A stretch of 64,000 nt of DNA from VRUE01 sp033856275 (GCA_033856275.1 JAWVFJ010000006.1:1-64000); one strand, 5' to 3'; numbered from the stretch's first letter, positions 15,659-24,839 are shown. A program made the numbers and translations. Notes: generated by a model not told the origin, from the sequence alone.

Positions 15659-17685
15659 GTACCAAGCAGCTTCAGCAGGCCGGCCTCATCGAGGATCTCG
15701 GTCTCGTATTTCTCGGCTTTGGCCAGCTTCGAGCCCGGATTCTCGCCGGCGACGACGTAGTCGGTTTTTTTCGAGACAGAGCTGATGACCTTGCCACCGG
15801 CCGCCTTGATCAGCGCTCCGGCCTCCTCGCGCGTCAGCTCAGGCAGGGCGCCGGTGAGGACCAGGGTCTTGCCTTCGAGCGGGCCGCCGCTGGCGCGTCG
15901 TTCGGAGGGATCCTGCTCCAAGCTCAAGCCCTTTTCGCGCAGCTTCTCGACCAGTTCCCAGGTGCGCTCGTCGGCCAGCGACTCGGCGATCTGCACCGCC
16001 ATGATCGGACCGACGCCCTCGACCTCCTCGATCTGCTCGGGGTCGGCTGTGTGCAGGGCGTCGATTGAGCCGAAGTGGTCGGCAAGGGCTTCCGCGGTGA
16101 CGTAGCCAACGCCCGGCAGTCCGAGCGCGTAGAGGACGCGTTTGAAGGGACGGGAGCGGGAAGCGTCGATTGCCTCCACCAGATTGCGAGCCGAGATCTC
16201 GCCGAAGCCGTCGAGCCCGGTCAGCTGGTCCTCGCTCAGGTCGTAGATGTCGGCGACGTCGGCGATCAGGCCTTCGCGCAGGAAGCGCATCGCCTGCTTC
16301 TCGCCGAGGCCGTCGATGTCCATCGCGCCCTTGCTGACGAAATGTTTGACGTGCTGGAAGGATTGGCCCGGGCAGCCCGCCTTGTTGGGACAGAAGGTGA
16401 AGACGGAACCCTCGGGCTTGACCGTGGGGGTGCCGCAGGCCGGGCATTTGGCTGGCGGCTTTGGCTTCGCCCCCCGCCGCTTCCCCTTCTCCTGTCGCTG
16501 GATCAGCGGAGCCACCACTTGCGGGATCACGTCTCCAGCTCGCATCACCACGACCTCGTCGCCCGGCCGGACGTCCTTGCGGGACAAATCCTCCTCGTTG
16601 TGGAGGGTTGCGGTGGAGACGGTGACGCCACCGACCTGGACCGGCTCCAGCATCGCGAAGGGGACGAGATGGCCGGTGCGGCCGACGTTCCAGACGACCT
16701 CCTTCAGCCTCGTCGTCGCCGTCGTCGGCGCGAACTTCCAGGCGATCGCCCAGCGCGGCTCGCGGCCGACGACCCCCAGCTCCCGCCAGAGAGTCCGCTC
16801 GTCGACCTTGACGACGACACCGTCGATCTCGTAATCGAGCTTGTCGCGGCGTGCCTCCCACCAGCGGCAGCGCTTGACCACGGAGTCGATTCCAGGGTGA
16901 TGGGCGGTATCGGGGTTGACCTTGAAGCCGCGCTCGGCCAGCCATTCGATCTCCTCGCTGTGGGTGGCAAGCTCGAGACCCCGCACGGCGCCGATCCCGT
17001 AGGTCCAGATCGAGAGCGGCCGTTCGGCGGCGAGGGCGGGGTCGAGCTGGCGGATCGAACCGGCAGCGGAGTTGCGCGGGTTGGCGAAGGCAGGTTCGCC
17101 GGCCTCGACGCGCCGCTCGTTCAGTGCCTTGAAGTCGGCGATCGGCAGGTAGACCTCGCCGCGCACTTCGACCAGCGATGGGGCGTCCTTGATCCGCAGC
17201 GGTATCGCGCCGATCGTGCGCAGATTCTGCGTCACGTCCTCGCCGACCCTGCCGTCGCCGCGGGTGGCGCCGCGGATGAGCAGGCCGTTCTCGTAGGTCA
17301 GCGTGATCGCCAAGCCGTCGATCTTCGGCTCGGTCGTATAGCTGAACTCGGTGGCGCTGATGTCGAGGCGTTTGAGGTGGTTGCGGATCCGGGTCTCCCA
17401 GGCGCGAAGCTCCTCCTCGTTACGGGCATTGGCGAGCGAGAGCATCTGCTCAGCGTGCTCGACCTGTTCGAAGCGCTCGAGCGGCGGCGCCCCGACGCGC
17501 TGTGTCGGCGAGTCGGCGGTGCGCAGCGCGGGATTCTCTGCCTCGATCGCGCGCAGCTCATCGAGCAAGGCGTCGTATTCGTCGTCGTCGATGATCGGGT
17601 CGTCGAGGACGTAGTAGCGACGGTTGTGCCCGGCCAACTCCTTGCGCAGCTCGGCCGCCCGTTGCTCGGCGTCTGCGCCGTTCAC
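15655..17685 (-). CDS. ligA: NAD+-dependent DNA ligase LigA
   Basis: The 676 residues have the full LigA order: Ia domain (HNRRYYVLDDPIIDDDEYDAL), adenylation motif EPKIDG with Lys121, OB fold, four zinc Cys (CPACGTP, CPNKAGC, about 405-430), HhH repeats and a C-terminal BRCT (LEGKTLVLTGALPELTREEAG). It seals nicks in replication and repair. It lies between surE and truA with 4-nt overlaps. Long open frames on the opposite strand here are artefacts of high GC. Confidence 0.97.
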   Translation of the reverse strand: MNGADAEQRAAELRKELAGHNRRYYVLDDPIIDDDEYDALLDELRAIEAENPALRTADSPTQRVGAPPLERFEQVEHAEQMLSLANARNEEELRAWETRIRNHLKRLDISATEFSYTTEPKIDGLAITLTYENGLLIRGATRGDGRVGEDVTQNLRTIGAIPLRIKDAPSLVEVRGEVYLPIADFKALNERRVEAGEPAFANPRNSAAGSIRQLDPALAAERPLSIWTYGIGAVRGLELATHSEEIEWLAERGFKVNPDTAHHPGIDSVVKRCRWWEARRDKLDYEIDGVVVKVDERTLWRELGVVGREPRWAIAWKFAPTTATTRLKEVVWNVGRTGHLVPFAMLEPVQVGGVTVSTATLHNEEDLSRKDVRPGDEVVVMRAGDVIPQVVAPLIQRQEKGKRRGAKPKPPAKCPACGTPTVKPEGSVFTFCPNKAGCPGQSFQHVKHFVSKGAMDIDGLGEKQAMRFLREGLIADVADIYDLSEDQLTGLDGFGEISARNLVEAIDASRSRPFKRVLYALGLPGVGYVTAEALADHFGSIDALHTADPEQIEEVEGVGPIMAVQIAESLADERTWELVEKLREKGLSLEQDPSERRASGGPLEGKTLVLTGALPELTREEAGALIKAAGGKVISSVSKKTDYVVAGENPGSKLAKAEKYETEILDEAGLLKLLGT

Positions 17686-18497
17686 ACCGAAGTGGTCGCG
17701 CTTGCTGCCAGCATCTCGTCGAAGCCCCAGCCACGCAGGTTCTCGAGGCCGCCGTGATCGGTCAGGTCGAAGTGGATCGGCGTCACCGAGATCCGTCCCT
17801 GGGCGACGGCGTTGAGGTCGGTTCCCTCGATCTCCTCGTAGCCGGGCTGCCAGCCGTAGATCTCATACTGGCGGCGCTCCTCGTCTTCGCCGACCAGCTT
17901 CAGCTCGTCGTTGTAGATTCGTTTGCCTAGCTTGGTCACCTCGATCCCCTTGGGCTCGCCCGCGGGGCAGTTGATGTTGATCAGCGTCGCCTCCGGCATT
18001 GACTCGTCGAGCAGCCGCCGCACCAGCTCAGCGGTGAAAGGCGCCACGGCGCCGAAGTCGAAGCGGCCGCTGACGTAGCCCATCCCTCCCCCGGAGGACT
18101 GCTGCGAGACGGCAACGGCGGGGATGCCGAGCACGATGCCCTCGAAGGCAGCGGCGACCGTGCCGGAGTAGGTGATGTCGTCACCGAGGTTGGCGCCGTG
18201 ATTGATGCCCGAGACGATCAGGTCGGGCCGGTGCCCGACAAGGCCCAGCTCGGCAAAGCGCACGCAATCGACCGGTGTTCCGTCGGTGGCATAGCCCTTG
18301 TCGCCATCGCCAAACTCGACCTCCTCGACCGTCAGAGGCGAGCGCGTCGTGATGCTCCGCGCCGTCGCGCTGCGGTTCGAGTCCGGCGCGATCACATCGA
18401 CGTCAACCCCGTCGATCTCGCGCAAGGCCCGACGGGCGGCTTGTAGGCCCGGGGCGGTGATCCCATCGTCATTGGTGAGCAGAACGCGCATCGGCAT
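17682..18497 (-). CDS. surE: 5'/3'-nucleotidase SurE
   Basis: The 271 residues begin MRVLLTNDDGITAPG (metal-binding NDD at residues 9-11) and include APDSNRSATARSIT and VSGINHGANLGDDITYSGTVAAAFEG, which are SurE signature blocks. It is a metal-dependent nucleoside monophosphatase linked to stationary-phase survival. The ATG at 18497 or the one two codons in could be used. It overlaps ligA by 4 nt. Confidence 0.93.
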   Translation of the reverse strand: MPMRVLLTNDDGITAPGLQAARRALREIDGVDVDVIAPDSNRSATARSITTRSPLTVEEVEFGDGDKGYATDGTPVDCVRFAELGLVGHRPDLIVSGINHGANLGDDITYSGTVAAAFEGIVLGIPAVAVSQQSSGGGMGYVSGRFDFGAVAPFTAELVRRLLDESMPEATLININCPAGEPKGIEVTKLGKRIYNDELKLVGEDEERRQYEIYGWQPGYEEIEGTDLNAVAQGRISVTPIHFDLTDHGGLENLRGWGFDEMLAASATTSV

Positions 18498-18597
18498 CGA
18501 TTCTAGGTGGCGAGATCACGGAGCCGGACTCGATGACGCTTCAAATACGGCACATCTCGCGCGCCACCGATGAGTTCACCTCCGTAAGGCTGATCGT

Positions 18598-18950
18598 ATG
18601 GCGTTTGCTCAAGTCGGACCCCTTACGGCCGTGATCGAGGCATTGGCCACCGCGGTGGAGCTGGTGTCGTCCTTGGCAGCGTCGCGGCTGGAATCTGGGG
18701 CTTGCGCGGGGTCTTGCCAGGCGCGGTCTCGAGACGGACGTACTTGTGGTCGGCTATATGGGCAGTCCATTCGGCACGCAAATATCGGCCGGCGTGCATT
18801 GCATTCGTCATTGCAGCCATTCTGATCTTCAGAAATTCGAGTGAAGCTGCGTTGCAGACCGTGGCGCTGTTGGGAATGTTCGTCGGCTTGGTGATTGCCC
18901 TAGGTCTCGAGGAACGAGCGCGTCGACGACGAAGACGACACCCTCAGTAG
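18598..18950 (+). pseudogene. small membrane protein gene, apparently frameshifted
   Basis: A frame starting at ATG 18598 (MAFAQVGPLTAVIEALATAVELV) is open to about 18660. The next frame then continues the hydrophobic pattern (VVLGSVAAGIWGLRGV, then CIAFVIAAILIF and LQTVALLGMFVGLVIALGL) to a stop at 18950. Joining them needs one extra base near CTGGTG at 18661-18666. The joined product would be about 118 residues with three membrane helices and an Arg-rich C-terminus. A TTG at 18702 would give only an 82-residue fragment. It may be a real pseudogene or a sequencing error. I do not recognise the family. Confidence 0.4.
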
Positions 18951-20197
18951 GAGGCGACTTCGCCGGCGATCAGGTCCTGCTCCAGGTGGGCAAGGCTGAG
19001 GTCGCGGACGCTCGCCATCAGGATCGAGAAGATCATCACCCGGCCGCTGCGGTTGAAGCAGTAGCCGGAGAGGTTGCTGACCGCGCTGATCGTCCCGGTC
19101 TTGGTGCGGCAGCGGCCGTAGGCGGCGGTGCCGCGCATGCGGTCTGCAACGGTTCCCTCGTGCCCGGTGAGGGCGAGATCCTGGATGAATTCGTCGCCCA
19201 CGTTTGTGTCGCGCATCGACCTGAGCAGGCCGACGACCTGCGTCGGTGAGGCGCGATTGGAGCGGGTCAGGCCGGAGCCGTCAACCGCGTGGACACCGGA
19301 TTCGTGGCCGCGGGCGAAGGCCTGGACGACCTTGGCGCCCGCCGCCGTGGTGCCAGCGCCGCCGAAATGGGCGCCGAGCAGCTTGAGCAGCATCTCGGCG
19401 AAGAAGTTGTCCGAGTAGACATCGGTCGTGTTGACGATGCTGGTCAGCGGCGGAGATTCGATCCGGGCAAGCTCTGTGCTGAACGGCGGCGCAGTGCCGA
19501 GCGCGACCGAGGGGGAGATGCGCACGCCCGCTTCGCGCAGGGCAAGCCCAAGCGCGCCTACCGCGGATAGTGCCGGATCGATGGCAAAGCTTTGGGCGGC
19601 TGGCGTGCTGTAGCCGGAGTTGAAGGAAAGACCTGAGAGCGGCCCGATTTCGGGACTTGTGGCATAGGCGGAGTCGGCTACGCCGCGCAAGCGGTCGAAA
19701 ATGCTGTCGTCGGCGTAAAGGCGCCCGGTGACCGAGTCGATCCCCGCTTCGCGGACCTGTCGCTTGAGCTGAAAGATGTTGGTGCCCAGGCCGCCGAGGA
19801 AGCGCCCGTAGAAGGAGGGCGTGCCTAGGGTCGGATCCCCCGCGCCGACGAGGTAAAGACTGCCGTGCAGGACGCCGTTGCGATCGATGCCGCCGTCAGT
19901 CTTCAGCAATGTCGCGATCCGCGCCTGTGTCCCGAGGCGGCCCAGGGCGGTTGAGGTCGTGAACAGCTTCATGTTCGAGGCAAGCGGCCTTTGTCGCCCA
20001 GAGGCCCGGGCGCAGACCGTCTTGCCCGTTTCGCCGTCGATGACGAGGAGACCGCTGGCGCCACCCCCACCGCGCACGAGTCGGGAACGCATGGTTGCGC
20101 AAACGCTGCCGCGAGTAGCTGCTTCTGCCGCGGCGGTCAGCAAGAGTGCCGCAAGCAGCGCGCAAATCGCGGCGAAGAGTGCCGGGGGACGCCTCAC
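18944..20197 (-). CDS. D-alanyl-D-alanine carboxypeptidase, PBP4/DacB type (S13)
   Basis: The 417 residues begin with a signal peptide (about 1-27, ending AEA). The penicillin-binding motifs are SNMK (Ser74/Lys77) in place of the usual SxxK context, YSDN near residue 265, and KTGT near 370. The domain between the first two motifs is the PBP4-type insertion. It would trim or open peptidoglycan cross-links in the wall. It is transcribed divergently from the patatin gene with only 21 bp between starts, and its 3' end overlaps the frameshifted membrane gene by 7 bp. Confidence 0.9.
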   Translation of the reverse strand: MRRPPALFAAICALLAALLLTAAAEAATRGSVCATMRSRLVRGGGGASGLLVIDGETGKTVCARASGRQRPLASNMKLFTTSTALGRLGTQARIATLLKTDGGIDRNGVLHGSLYLVGAGDPTLGTPSFYGRFLGGLGTNIFQLKRQVREAGIDSVTGRLYADDSIFDRLRGVADSAYATSPEIGPLSGLSFNSGYSTPAAQSFAIDPALSAVGALGLALREAGVRISPSVALGTAPPFSTELARIESPPLTSIVNTTDVYSDNFFAEMLLKLLGAHFGGAGTTAAGAKVVQAFARGHESGVHAVDGSGLTRSNRASPTQVVGLLRSMRDTNVGDEFIQDLALTGHEGTVADRMRGTAAYGRCRTKTGTISAVSNLSGYCFNRSGRVMIFSILMASVRDLSLAHLEQDLIAGEVASY

Positions 20198-20218
20198 TTA
20201 ATGAGATAATGCTTGTTT

Positions 20219-21466
20219 ATGGGCAAAGTTGTGGACATAGAGTCGCAACCGCGACGGCGCCGCAACCGCAAACGCCCCTCAAAGACTGCCCTAGTTCTCG
20301 GCGGCGGAGGCTTCACCGGCGGGGTCTATGAGATCGGCGCCCTCCGCGCGCTCGATCTCCTCGCCGTCAACAGCACGGTCAACAGCTTCGATATCTACGT
20401 CGGCACCAGCGCCGGCTCCTTCGTCGCCGGCATGCTCGCCAACGGCGTCACGCCCGACGAAATGATGCAGGTGATCAATCGGCGTATTCCCTCGGATTTG
20501 GAGGACCTTGACCTCGACAAGGTCTTGAAGCCCAACTACTGGGGTTTCGTCGAGAAGGCGGCAATGCTGCCGTTGCGGACCCTAGAGCTGGCGCGCAGCC
20601 TGGTGCGGATGGGCCAGTTCTCCGCAATGGACATCGGGGTCGGGCTGGCTGAGGCGCTGCCGACGGGCTTTTACTCTGGAGCCGGGATCGCCGATTACAT
20701 CGCCGCCGCCCTAGGCGAATCTGGACGGGTCGATGACTTTCGTCTGCTCGAGCGGGAGCTCTACCTAACCGCTACTGATCTCGACACCTGCGAGCGTATT
20801 GTCTTTGGCGAGGAGGGCTGGAACGACGTTCCGATCTCCAAGGCGATCCAGTGCTCGACGACCCTGCCGATCGTTTATAAGCCCGTTGATCTCAAGGGCC
20901 GCCAACTGATCGACGGCGGCATTCGCTCGACCACCAACGTCGACATCGCGGTGGAAAAGGGCGCCAAGTTCATCGTTGTCGTAAATCCCCTCGTCCCCTT
21001 CGTCAACGACTTCCAGAAGACGATCCCGACGGTCTTCGGCACTCGCGTGCGCCGCGTCTCCGACATGGGCCTGCCGGCGATCGCGAATCAGACGTTCCGC
21101 TTGATCGCTCATGCGCGTTTGCACGAGGCGGTGGCGCAGTGGGAGGAGAAGTATCCAGGCGTCGACATCATCCTGCTGGAGCCCGAGCCAAACGACGAGC
21201 TGATGTTCGGCACGCCGATCATGGACTACTCCCGCCGCTTGAAAATTGCCCGTCACGGCTTCGAAGCGGTTACGGCGACACTGGCGAAGGACTACGAGCG
21301 CTATAAAGAGATCGCCGAGCGCCACGGCCTCGAGATCTCTGGCCGGCGGGTCAGCCGCGTGGTCGAGCGGGCCGCAGAAGAGGAGCCGGAGCAGTCATCC
21401 GCCTGGCGCCGCGTCCTTGAGCAGACCACCTCGGTGCTCCTCCGCCAGTCCGGCGAAGCGTCCTAG
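20219..21466 (+). CDS. patatin-like phospholipase
   Basis: The 415 residues contain the patatin dyad elements: oxyanion loop LGGGGFTGG (28-36), nucleophile elbow GTSAG (62-66, Ser64) and DGG (about 230) carrying the catalytic Asp. Hydrolysis of phospholipids or other lipid esters is expected. There is no clear signal peptide; the N-terminus is Arg-rich (PRRRRNRKRP). The ATG at 20219 is preferred over a TTG six bases upstream. GATAAT lies only 8-13 bases before the start, so the message may have a very short leader. Confidence 0.88.
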   Translation: MGKVVDIESQPRRRRNRKRPSKTALVLGGGGFTGGVYEIGALRALDLLAVNSTVNSFDIYVGTSAGSFVAGMLANGVTPDEMMQVINRRIPSDLEDLDLDKVLKPNYWGFVEKAAMLPLRTLELARSLVRMGQFSAMDIGVGLAEALPTGFYSGAGIADYIAAALGESGRVDDFRLLERELYLTATDLDTCERIVFGEEGWNDVPISKAIQCSTTLPIVYKPVDLKGRQLIDGGIRSTTNVDIAVEKGAKFIVVVNPLVPFVNDFQKTIPTVFGTRVRRVSDMGLPAIANQTFRLIAHARLHEAVAQWEEKYPGVDIILLEPEPNDELMFGTPIMDYSRRLKIARHGFEAVTATLAKDYERYKEIAERHGLEISGRRVSRVVERAAEEEPEQSSAWRRVLEQTTSVLLRQSGEAS

Positions 21467-21480
21467 ACCCCGAGTGCGCA

Positions 21481-21628
21481 GGAGGGCCGTTGGCCCCTCC
21501 CTGGGAATTGATGTCGCACGCGCGCTGCGCGCGCTTAGCTCCGAAGAAGGAGCGCGGCTAACGCCGCGCAGATACCGGATTGCATAGGCCGCTTCGCGAC
21601 ATTCCCGGGGACGGGCCAACGACCCTCC
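21481..21628. repeat. nested palindromic repeat, copy 1 (148 bp)
   Basis: Outer arms at 21481-21508 and 21601-21628 pair at 25 of 28 positions. The core begins GAATTGATGTCGCACGCGC and ends GCGACATTC. It contains smaller hairpins: GCGCGC around TG, CTCC/GGAG, and GCGCGGC-TAAC-GCCGCGC. It is present in inverse orientation at 21707-21853 and shortened at 11610-11689. It lies between the convergent ends of the patatin and acyl-CoA synthetase genes. Confidence 0.85.
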
Positions 21629-21706
21629 TATCCAACTTGCTCCGTAGCTGAGATGGCGTGCGTCCCAACTCAACTCGCGATGTAGCTGAGATGGCGCATG
21701 AGAGGT

Positions 21707-21853
21707 GGAGTCGGTTGGTCCTCTGGTCGAATGTCGCCGAAGGCGGCGATATGCAATCGGTCGATTGCGCGGCGTATGCCGCGCTCCTCCTTCGGAGCTA
21801 AGCGCGCGAAGCGCGCGTGCGACATCAATTCGACCAGAGGACCAACCGACTCC
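21707..21853. repeat. nested palindromic repeat, copy 2 (147 bp, inverted)
   Basis: Outer arms at 21707-21732 and 21828-21853 are perfect 26-bp complements, but their sequence differs from copy 1. The reverse complement of the core matches copy 1 over about 100 bp with few changes. Inner hairpins include GTCGCC-GAA-GGCGAC and AATCG-GT-CGATT. Together the two copies fill most of the 400-bp gap at 21467-21866, which holds no gene that I can see. Confidence 0.85.
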
Positions 21854-21866
21854 TCACATACCAGCG

Positions 21867-23648
21867 TCAGCTCGCGTAGAGCTGCTCGATCTCTTGCTCG
21901 TGCTTGCTGGCGACGACGGCGCGCTTGACCTTCAGCGTCGGCGTCAGCTCGCCCGTTTCCTGCGAGAGATCGCGGGGGAGGATTGCCACCTTCTTGACCT
22001 GCTCTACCCGGGCGAACTTCTGGTTGATCGTTGCCACGTGGTCTTCGATCGCTTTCAGAACGTCGAGGTTGGCGGCAAGCTTTTCGGGATCTTCGGGCAG
22101 GCCGTGCTCCTTGGCGTAGGCGACCGCGTCTTCGGGATCGAGGGTGACCAGGGCAACGAGATAGGGCTTGCGGTCGCCGACGACAACGCACTGGGAGACC
22201 AACGGGTGCTGCTTGATTTCATTCTCGAGGTTGGCCGGCGTGATGTTCTTGCCGCCTGCGGTGATGATGATGTCCTTCTTGCGGCCGGTAATCTTGATGA
22301 AGCCCTCAGAGTCGATCTCGCCGATGTCGCCGGTGTGCAGCCAGCCGTCGACGATCGTTTCGCGGGTCGCCTCCTCGTTCTTGTAGTAGCCCTGGAAGAC
22401 GTTAGGGCCCTTGACCAGGATCTCGCCGTCCTCGGCGATTTTGATCTGGCAGCCAGGGAAGGGCTTGCCGATCGTGCCGACCTTGAACTCGTCTGGCGAA
22501 GAGATCGTCGCCGCGGTTGAGGTCTCGGTCATGCCCCAACCCTCAAGGACGAGCACTCCGGCGGCGTCGAAGAAACTCAGGATCTCGGGATTGATCGGGG
22601 CGGCGCCGGAGACGGCGAGTCGCAGCTTGCCACCGAAGAGGCCACGGATCTTGGAGAGCACCTGCTTGTCGGCGAACTCGTACTCCTTGCGCAGCAGGAA
22701 GCCCGGCTTGCGGCCAGAGCGCTCGGCCGCGCGCATCCTCTTGCCGACGCCGATCGACCACTCGAAGATCGCCTTCTTGATGCCGCCCTCTTTTTCCATA
22801 CCGCTGCTGGCGGCGGTGTAGATCTTCTCGAAGATTCGTGGCACTGACGGGAAATAAGTCGGTTTCAGTTCACCCAGGTTTGGCAGGATCTTCAGCGGAT
22901 CACGCTCCCAGTAGGCGATCGTCGCGCCGAGGTCGAAGCTGCCGAGTTGGATCAGCAAGGCGAAAGAGTGGGCGAGGGGGAGGTAGAGGTAGGTGAGGTC
23001 TTCTTCCTCGATCACGCTGGTCGCGTTGACCATGTCGAGCATCGCCCGGTAATTGCCATGGCTGATGATGCAGCCCTTGGGAGGCCCAGTGGTGCCCGAG
23101 GTGTAGATGAAGGTGCAGATGTCCTCGGGGGCGACCGTCTTCCAGCGTTCTTCCCACTCGGCCGCGTTCCGGGCAGAGCCACGCCTGGCGAGGTCCTCGA
23201 GTGAAATCGCGTCCTCGCTGGAGCCGGTCATCCGTACGACGTGCTCGAGCAGGGGCAGGCGCTCGCGAACCGTGCGGATCTTCTCCATCTGTTCGTCATC
23301 CTCGACGACGACGACCTTTGCGTCGGAGTTCTCCAGCACGTACTGGCACTCCTCGGGCGAGTTCGTCTGGTAGATCGGCACGACGACTGCGCCGGCCGAG
23401 AGAGCGGCGAAGTCGAAGTAGGTCCACTCGGGGCGGGTGTTGCCGAGGATCGAGACCTTGTCGCCCTTGGCCACGCCCAAATCAATCAGGCCGAGCGAAA
23501 GCGAGCGCACCGTCTCCATCACTTCGTCGAAGCTGCGGTCGACCCAGTCGCTCTCCTGCTTGAAGCGAACCGCGGGGGCGCTGCCATAGAGCTTGGCGGA
23601 GAGCGGCAACAGGTCCGCCAGCGTCGACGATTTGGTCCCCCTCTCCAT
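21867..23648 (-). CDS. long-chain fatty-acid-CoA ligase (FadD15-like)
   Basis: The 593 residues carry the adenylate-forming motifs: TFIYTSGTTGPPKGCIISHGN (A3), GWGMTETSTAATIS (A5), DGWLHTGDIGEID (A7) and GRKKDIIITAGGKNITP (A8/A9). The length and the C-terminal NQKFARVEQVKKVAILPRDLSQETGELTPTLKVKRA fit the FadD15/AMP-forming group. It activates fatty acids to acyl-CoA. A small HTH gene lies 25 bp upstream on the same strand and may be cotranscribed. Confidence 0.93.
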   Translation of the reverse strand: MERGTKSSTLADLLPLSAKLYGSAPAVRFKQESDWVDRSFDEVMETVRSLSLGLIDLGVAKGDKVSILGNTRPEWTYFDFAALSAGAVVVPIYQTNSPEECQYVLENSDAKVVVVEDDEQMEKIRTVRERLPLLEHVVRMTGSSEDAISLEDLARRGSARNAAEWEERWKTVAPEDICTFIYTSGTTGPPKGCIISHGNYRAMLDMVNATSVIEEEDLTYLYLPLAHSFALLIQLGSFDLGATIAYWERDPLKILPNLGELKPTYFPSVPRIFEKIYTAASSGMEKEGGIKKAIFEWSIGVGKRMRAAERSGRKPGFLLRKEYEFADKQVLSKIRGLFGGKLRLAVSGAAPINPEILSFFDAAGVLVLEGWGMTETSTAATISSPDEFKVGTIGKPFPGCQIKIAEDGEILVKGPNVFQGYYKNEEATRETIVDGWLHTGDIGEIDSEGFIKITGRKKDIIITAGGKNITPANLENEIKQHPLVSQCVVVGDRKPYLVALVTLDPEDAVAYAKEHGLPEDPEKLAANLDVLKAIEDHVATINQKFARVEQVKKVAILPRDLSQETGELTPTLKVKRAVVASKHEQEIEQLYAS

Positions 23649-23673
23649 GCGGCGAGGGAGTCTAGTTAAAGAG

Positions 23674-23859
23674 TTAGTTTGGGCGGACTTCCCGCTGCGA
23701 CTGCTGGCCCGTCATCCTGCGCAGGGAGGTCTCGAAAAGGGACCTGTCGATGCGGCCGTGGAAGATGGGTATGCCCATCTGCATGCACTTGCCGATCACC
23801 TCCTGCCGCTTCATGTGAAGCTCTTCGGCAAGCTCTGACGGGGTGAGGTGATTGGCCAC
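23674..23859 (-). CDS. small helix-turn-helix protein
   Basis: The 61 residues begin ANHLTPSELAEELHMKRQEVIGKCMQMG, a winged-helix/excisionase-like HTH, then IPIFHGRIDRSLFETSLRRM as a short wing and helix. The start is GTG at 23857-23859 with AGGGAGGT upstream. A good promoter precedes it. It could regulate the fadD gene 25 bp downstream, or be a DNA-binding helper protein; no specific family was recognised. Confidence 0.7.
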   Translation of the reverse strand: MANHLTPSELAEELHMKRQEVIGKCMQMGIPIFHGRIDRSLFETSLRRMTGQQSQREVRPN

Positions 23860-23898
23860 GGCGGACCTCCCTTTAGTAGCTGAAAGTGAGTAGCGAGA

Positions 23899-23926
23899 TA
23901 TTTACTCCTGTCGCGGACGCTGTCAA
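23899..23926 (-). promoter_or_regulatory. housekeeping-type promoter of the HTH-fadD pair
   Basis: On the minus strand, TTGACA (23921-23926), a 16-nt spacer, and TAAATA (23899-23904) lie 40 bp upstream of the GTG start. The -35 is a perfect consensus. Confidence 0.65.
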
Positions 23927-23982
23927 ACGATTCATCGTTTCTTGCCTGACCGCCCGCTGCCGCGAGCCGGGATAATGCTTTG

Positions 23983-24732
23983 GTGCCCGCAACCGCAGAG
24001 AGCCAAGGCCATCAACCGGCAGCCACACCGATCCCGCGCCGGGGTCGCATCTGGGTCGTGCTCGTCCTCGGTTTCTTTCTCCTGGCGATCGGCTACGCGA
24101 TCGTCAGCATCGCCACCCAGGCGGCGGGACGGGACGTCGTCCACCTGGCAGGCATCTCCGAAGCTCAGGAAATCTTCGGTGGGGTGCCGCAGGAAGGCGA
24201 CCGGCTCGGTTCCTCCGACGCGCCGGTCTCGATCCAGGTCTTCAACGACCTACAGTGCTCGAGCTGCCGAGAAGACTTCCTCAGCACGATCCCAGGGTTG
24301 GTCAATGGCTACGCCCGGCCCGGCGATGTGAAGCTGCTCTACCGCCACTACTCAAACAGTGAAAGCCCAGAGGAGCTGGGCTTCTACGGGGCCGAGGCCG
24401 CCGCGGACCAGGGCTACGGCTGGCAGTACATCTATCTCTTCTTCCGCAATCAGGACGAAGCCGAACGCTTCGGTGTCGATCAGGACTTTCTCGACTCGGT
24501 AGCGGGTGGCATCGAGGAACTGAACGAGCCCGAATGGCTCGCCTACCTGGAAGACAATGGTGGCTCTGACGGTGCTATCAGCCAGAGGCTGCAGGGCTAT
24601 GAGGAACTTGGGCGCGACCTTGGCATCCGCACCCACCAGGCGGCGATCGTCAGCGGCCCGCGGGGCACCCGCACGCTGCAGGACGGCCCCTCACTGGCTC
24701 AGATCGAAGCCGCAATCGAAGCGGTCCGGTAG
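23983..24732 (+). CDS. membrane-anchored DsbA-like thioredoxin-fold protein
   Basis: The 249 residues have a single N-terminal membrane helix (about 25-45, IWVVLVLGFFLLAIGYAIVSI) and an extracytoplasmic thioredoxin fold with CSSC (about 91-94) after VSIQVFNDLQ. A helical insertion and a C-terminal beta strand with TRTLQDGPSLAQIEAAI follow, as in DsbA-like oxidoreductases. It probably makes or isomerises disulfides in exported proteins. GTG at 23983 is preferred over the TTG just before it. tRNA-Pro lies 33 bp downstream. Confidence 0.82.
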   Translation: MPATAESQGHQPAATPIPRRGRIWVVLVLGFFLLAIGYAIVSIATQAAGRDVVHLAGISEAQEIFGGVPQEGDRLGSSDAPVSIQVFNDLQCSSCREDFLSTIPGLVNGYARPGDVKLLYRHYSNSESPEELGFYGAEAAADQGYGWQYIYLFFRNQDEAERFGVDQDFLDSVAGGIEELNEPEWLAYLEDNGGSDGAISQRLQGYEELGRDLGIRTHQAAIVSGPRGTRTLQDGPSLAQIEAAIEAVR

Positions 24733-24765
24733 TTACTGCCTCAGTCTGGGATAATCGCCGCTTCT

Positions 24766-24839
24766 CGGGGCGTGGCGCAGCCTGGTAGCGCGCACCGTTC
24801 GGGTCGGTGAGGTCCCCGGTTCAAATCCGGGCGCCCCGA
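24766..24839 (+). tRNA. tRNA-Pro (anticodon CGG)
   Basis: Acceptor strands CGGGGCG and CGCCCCG pair fully with discriminator A. The anticodon stem CACCG/CGGTG encloses loop TTCGGGT, giving anticodon CGG. The T arm contains GGTTCAAATCC. CCA is not encoded. A GATAAT box lies at 24750-24755, close to the start of the tRNA. Confidence 0.93.

Noticed and set aside
16075..17757. 560-codon open frame on the plus strand opposite ligA
   Set aside because: LigA is complete with all motifs on the minus strand; the opposite frame is a codon-phase shadow.
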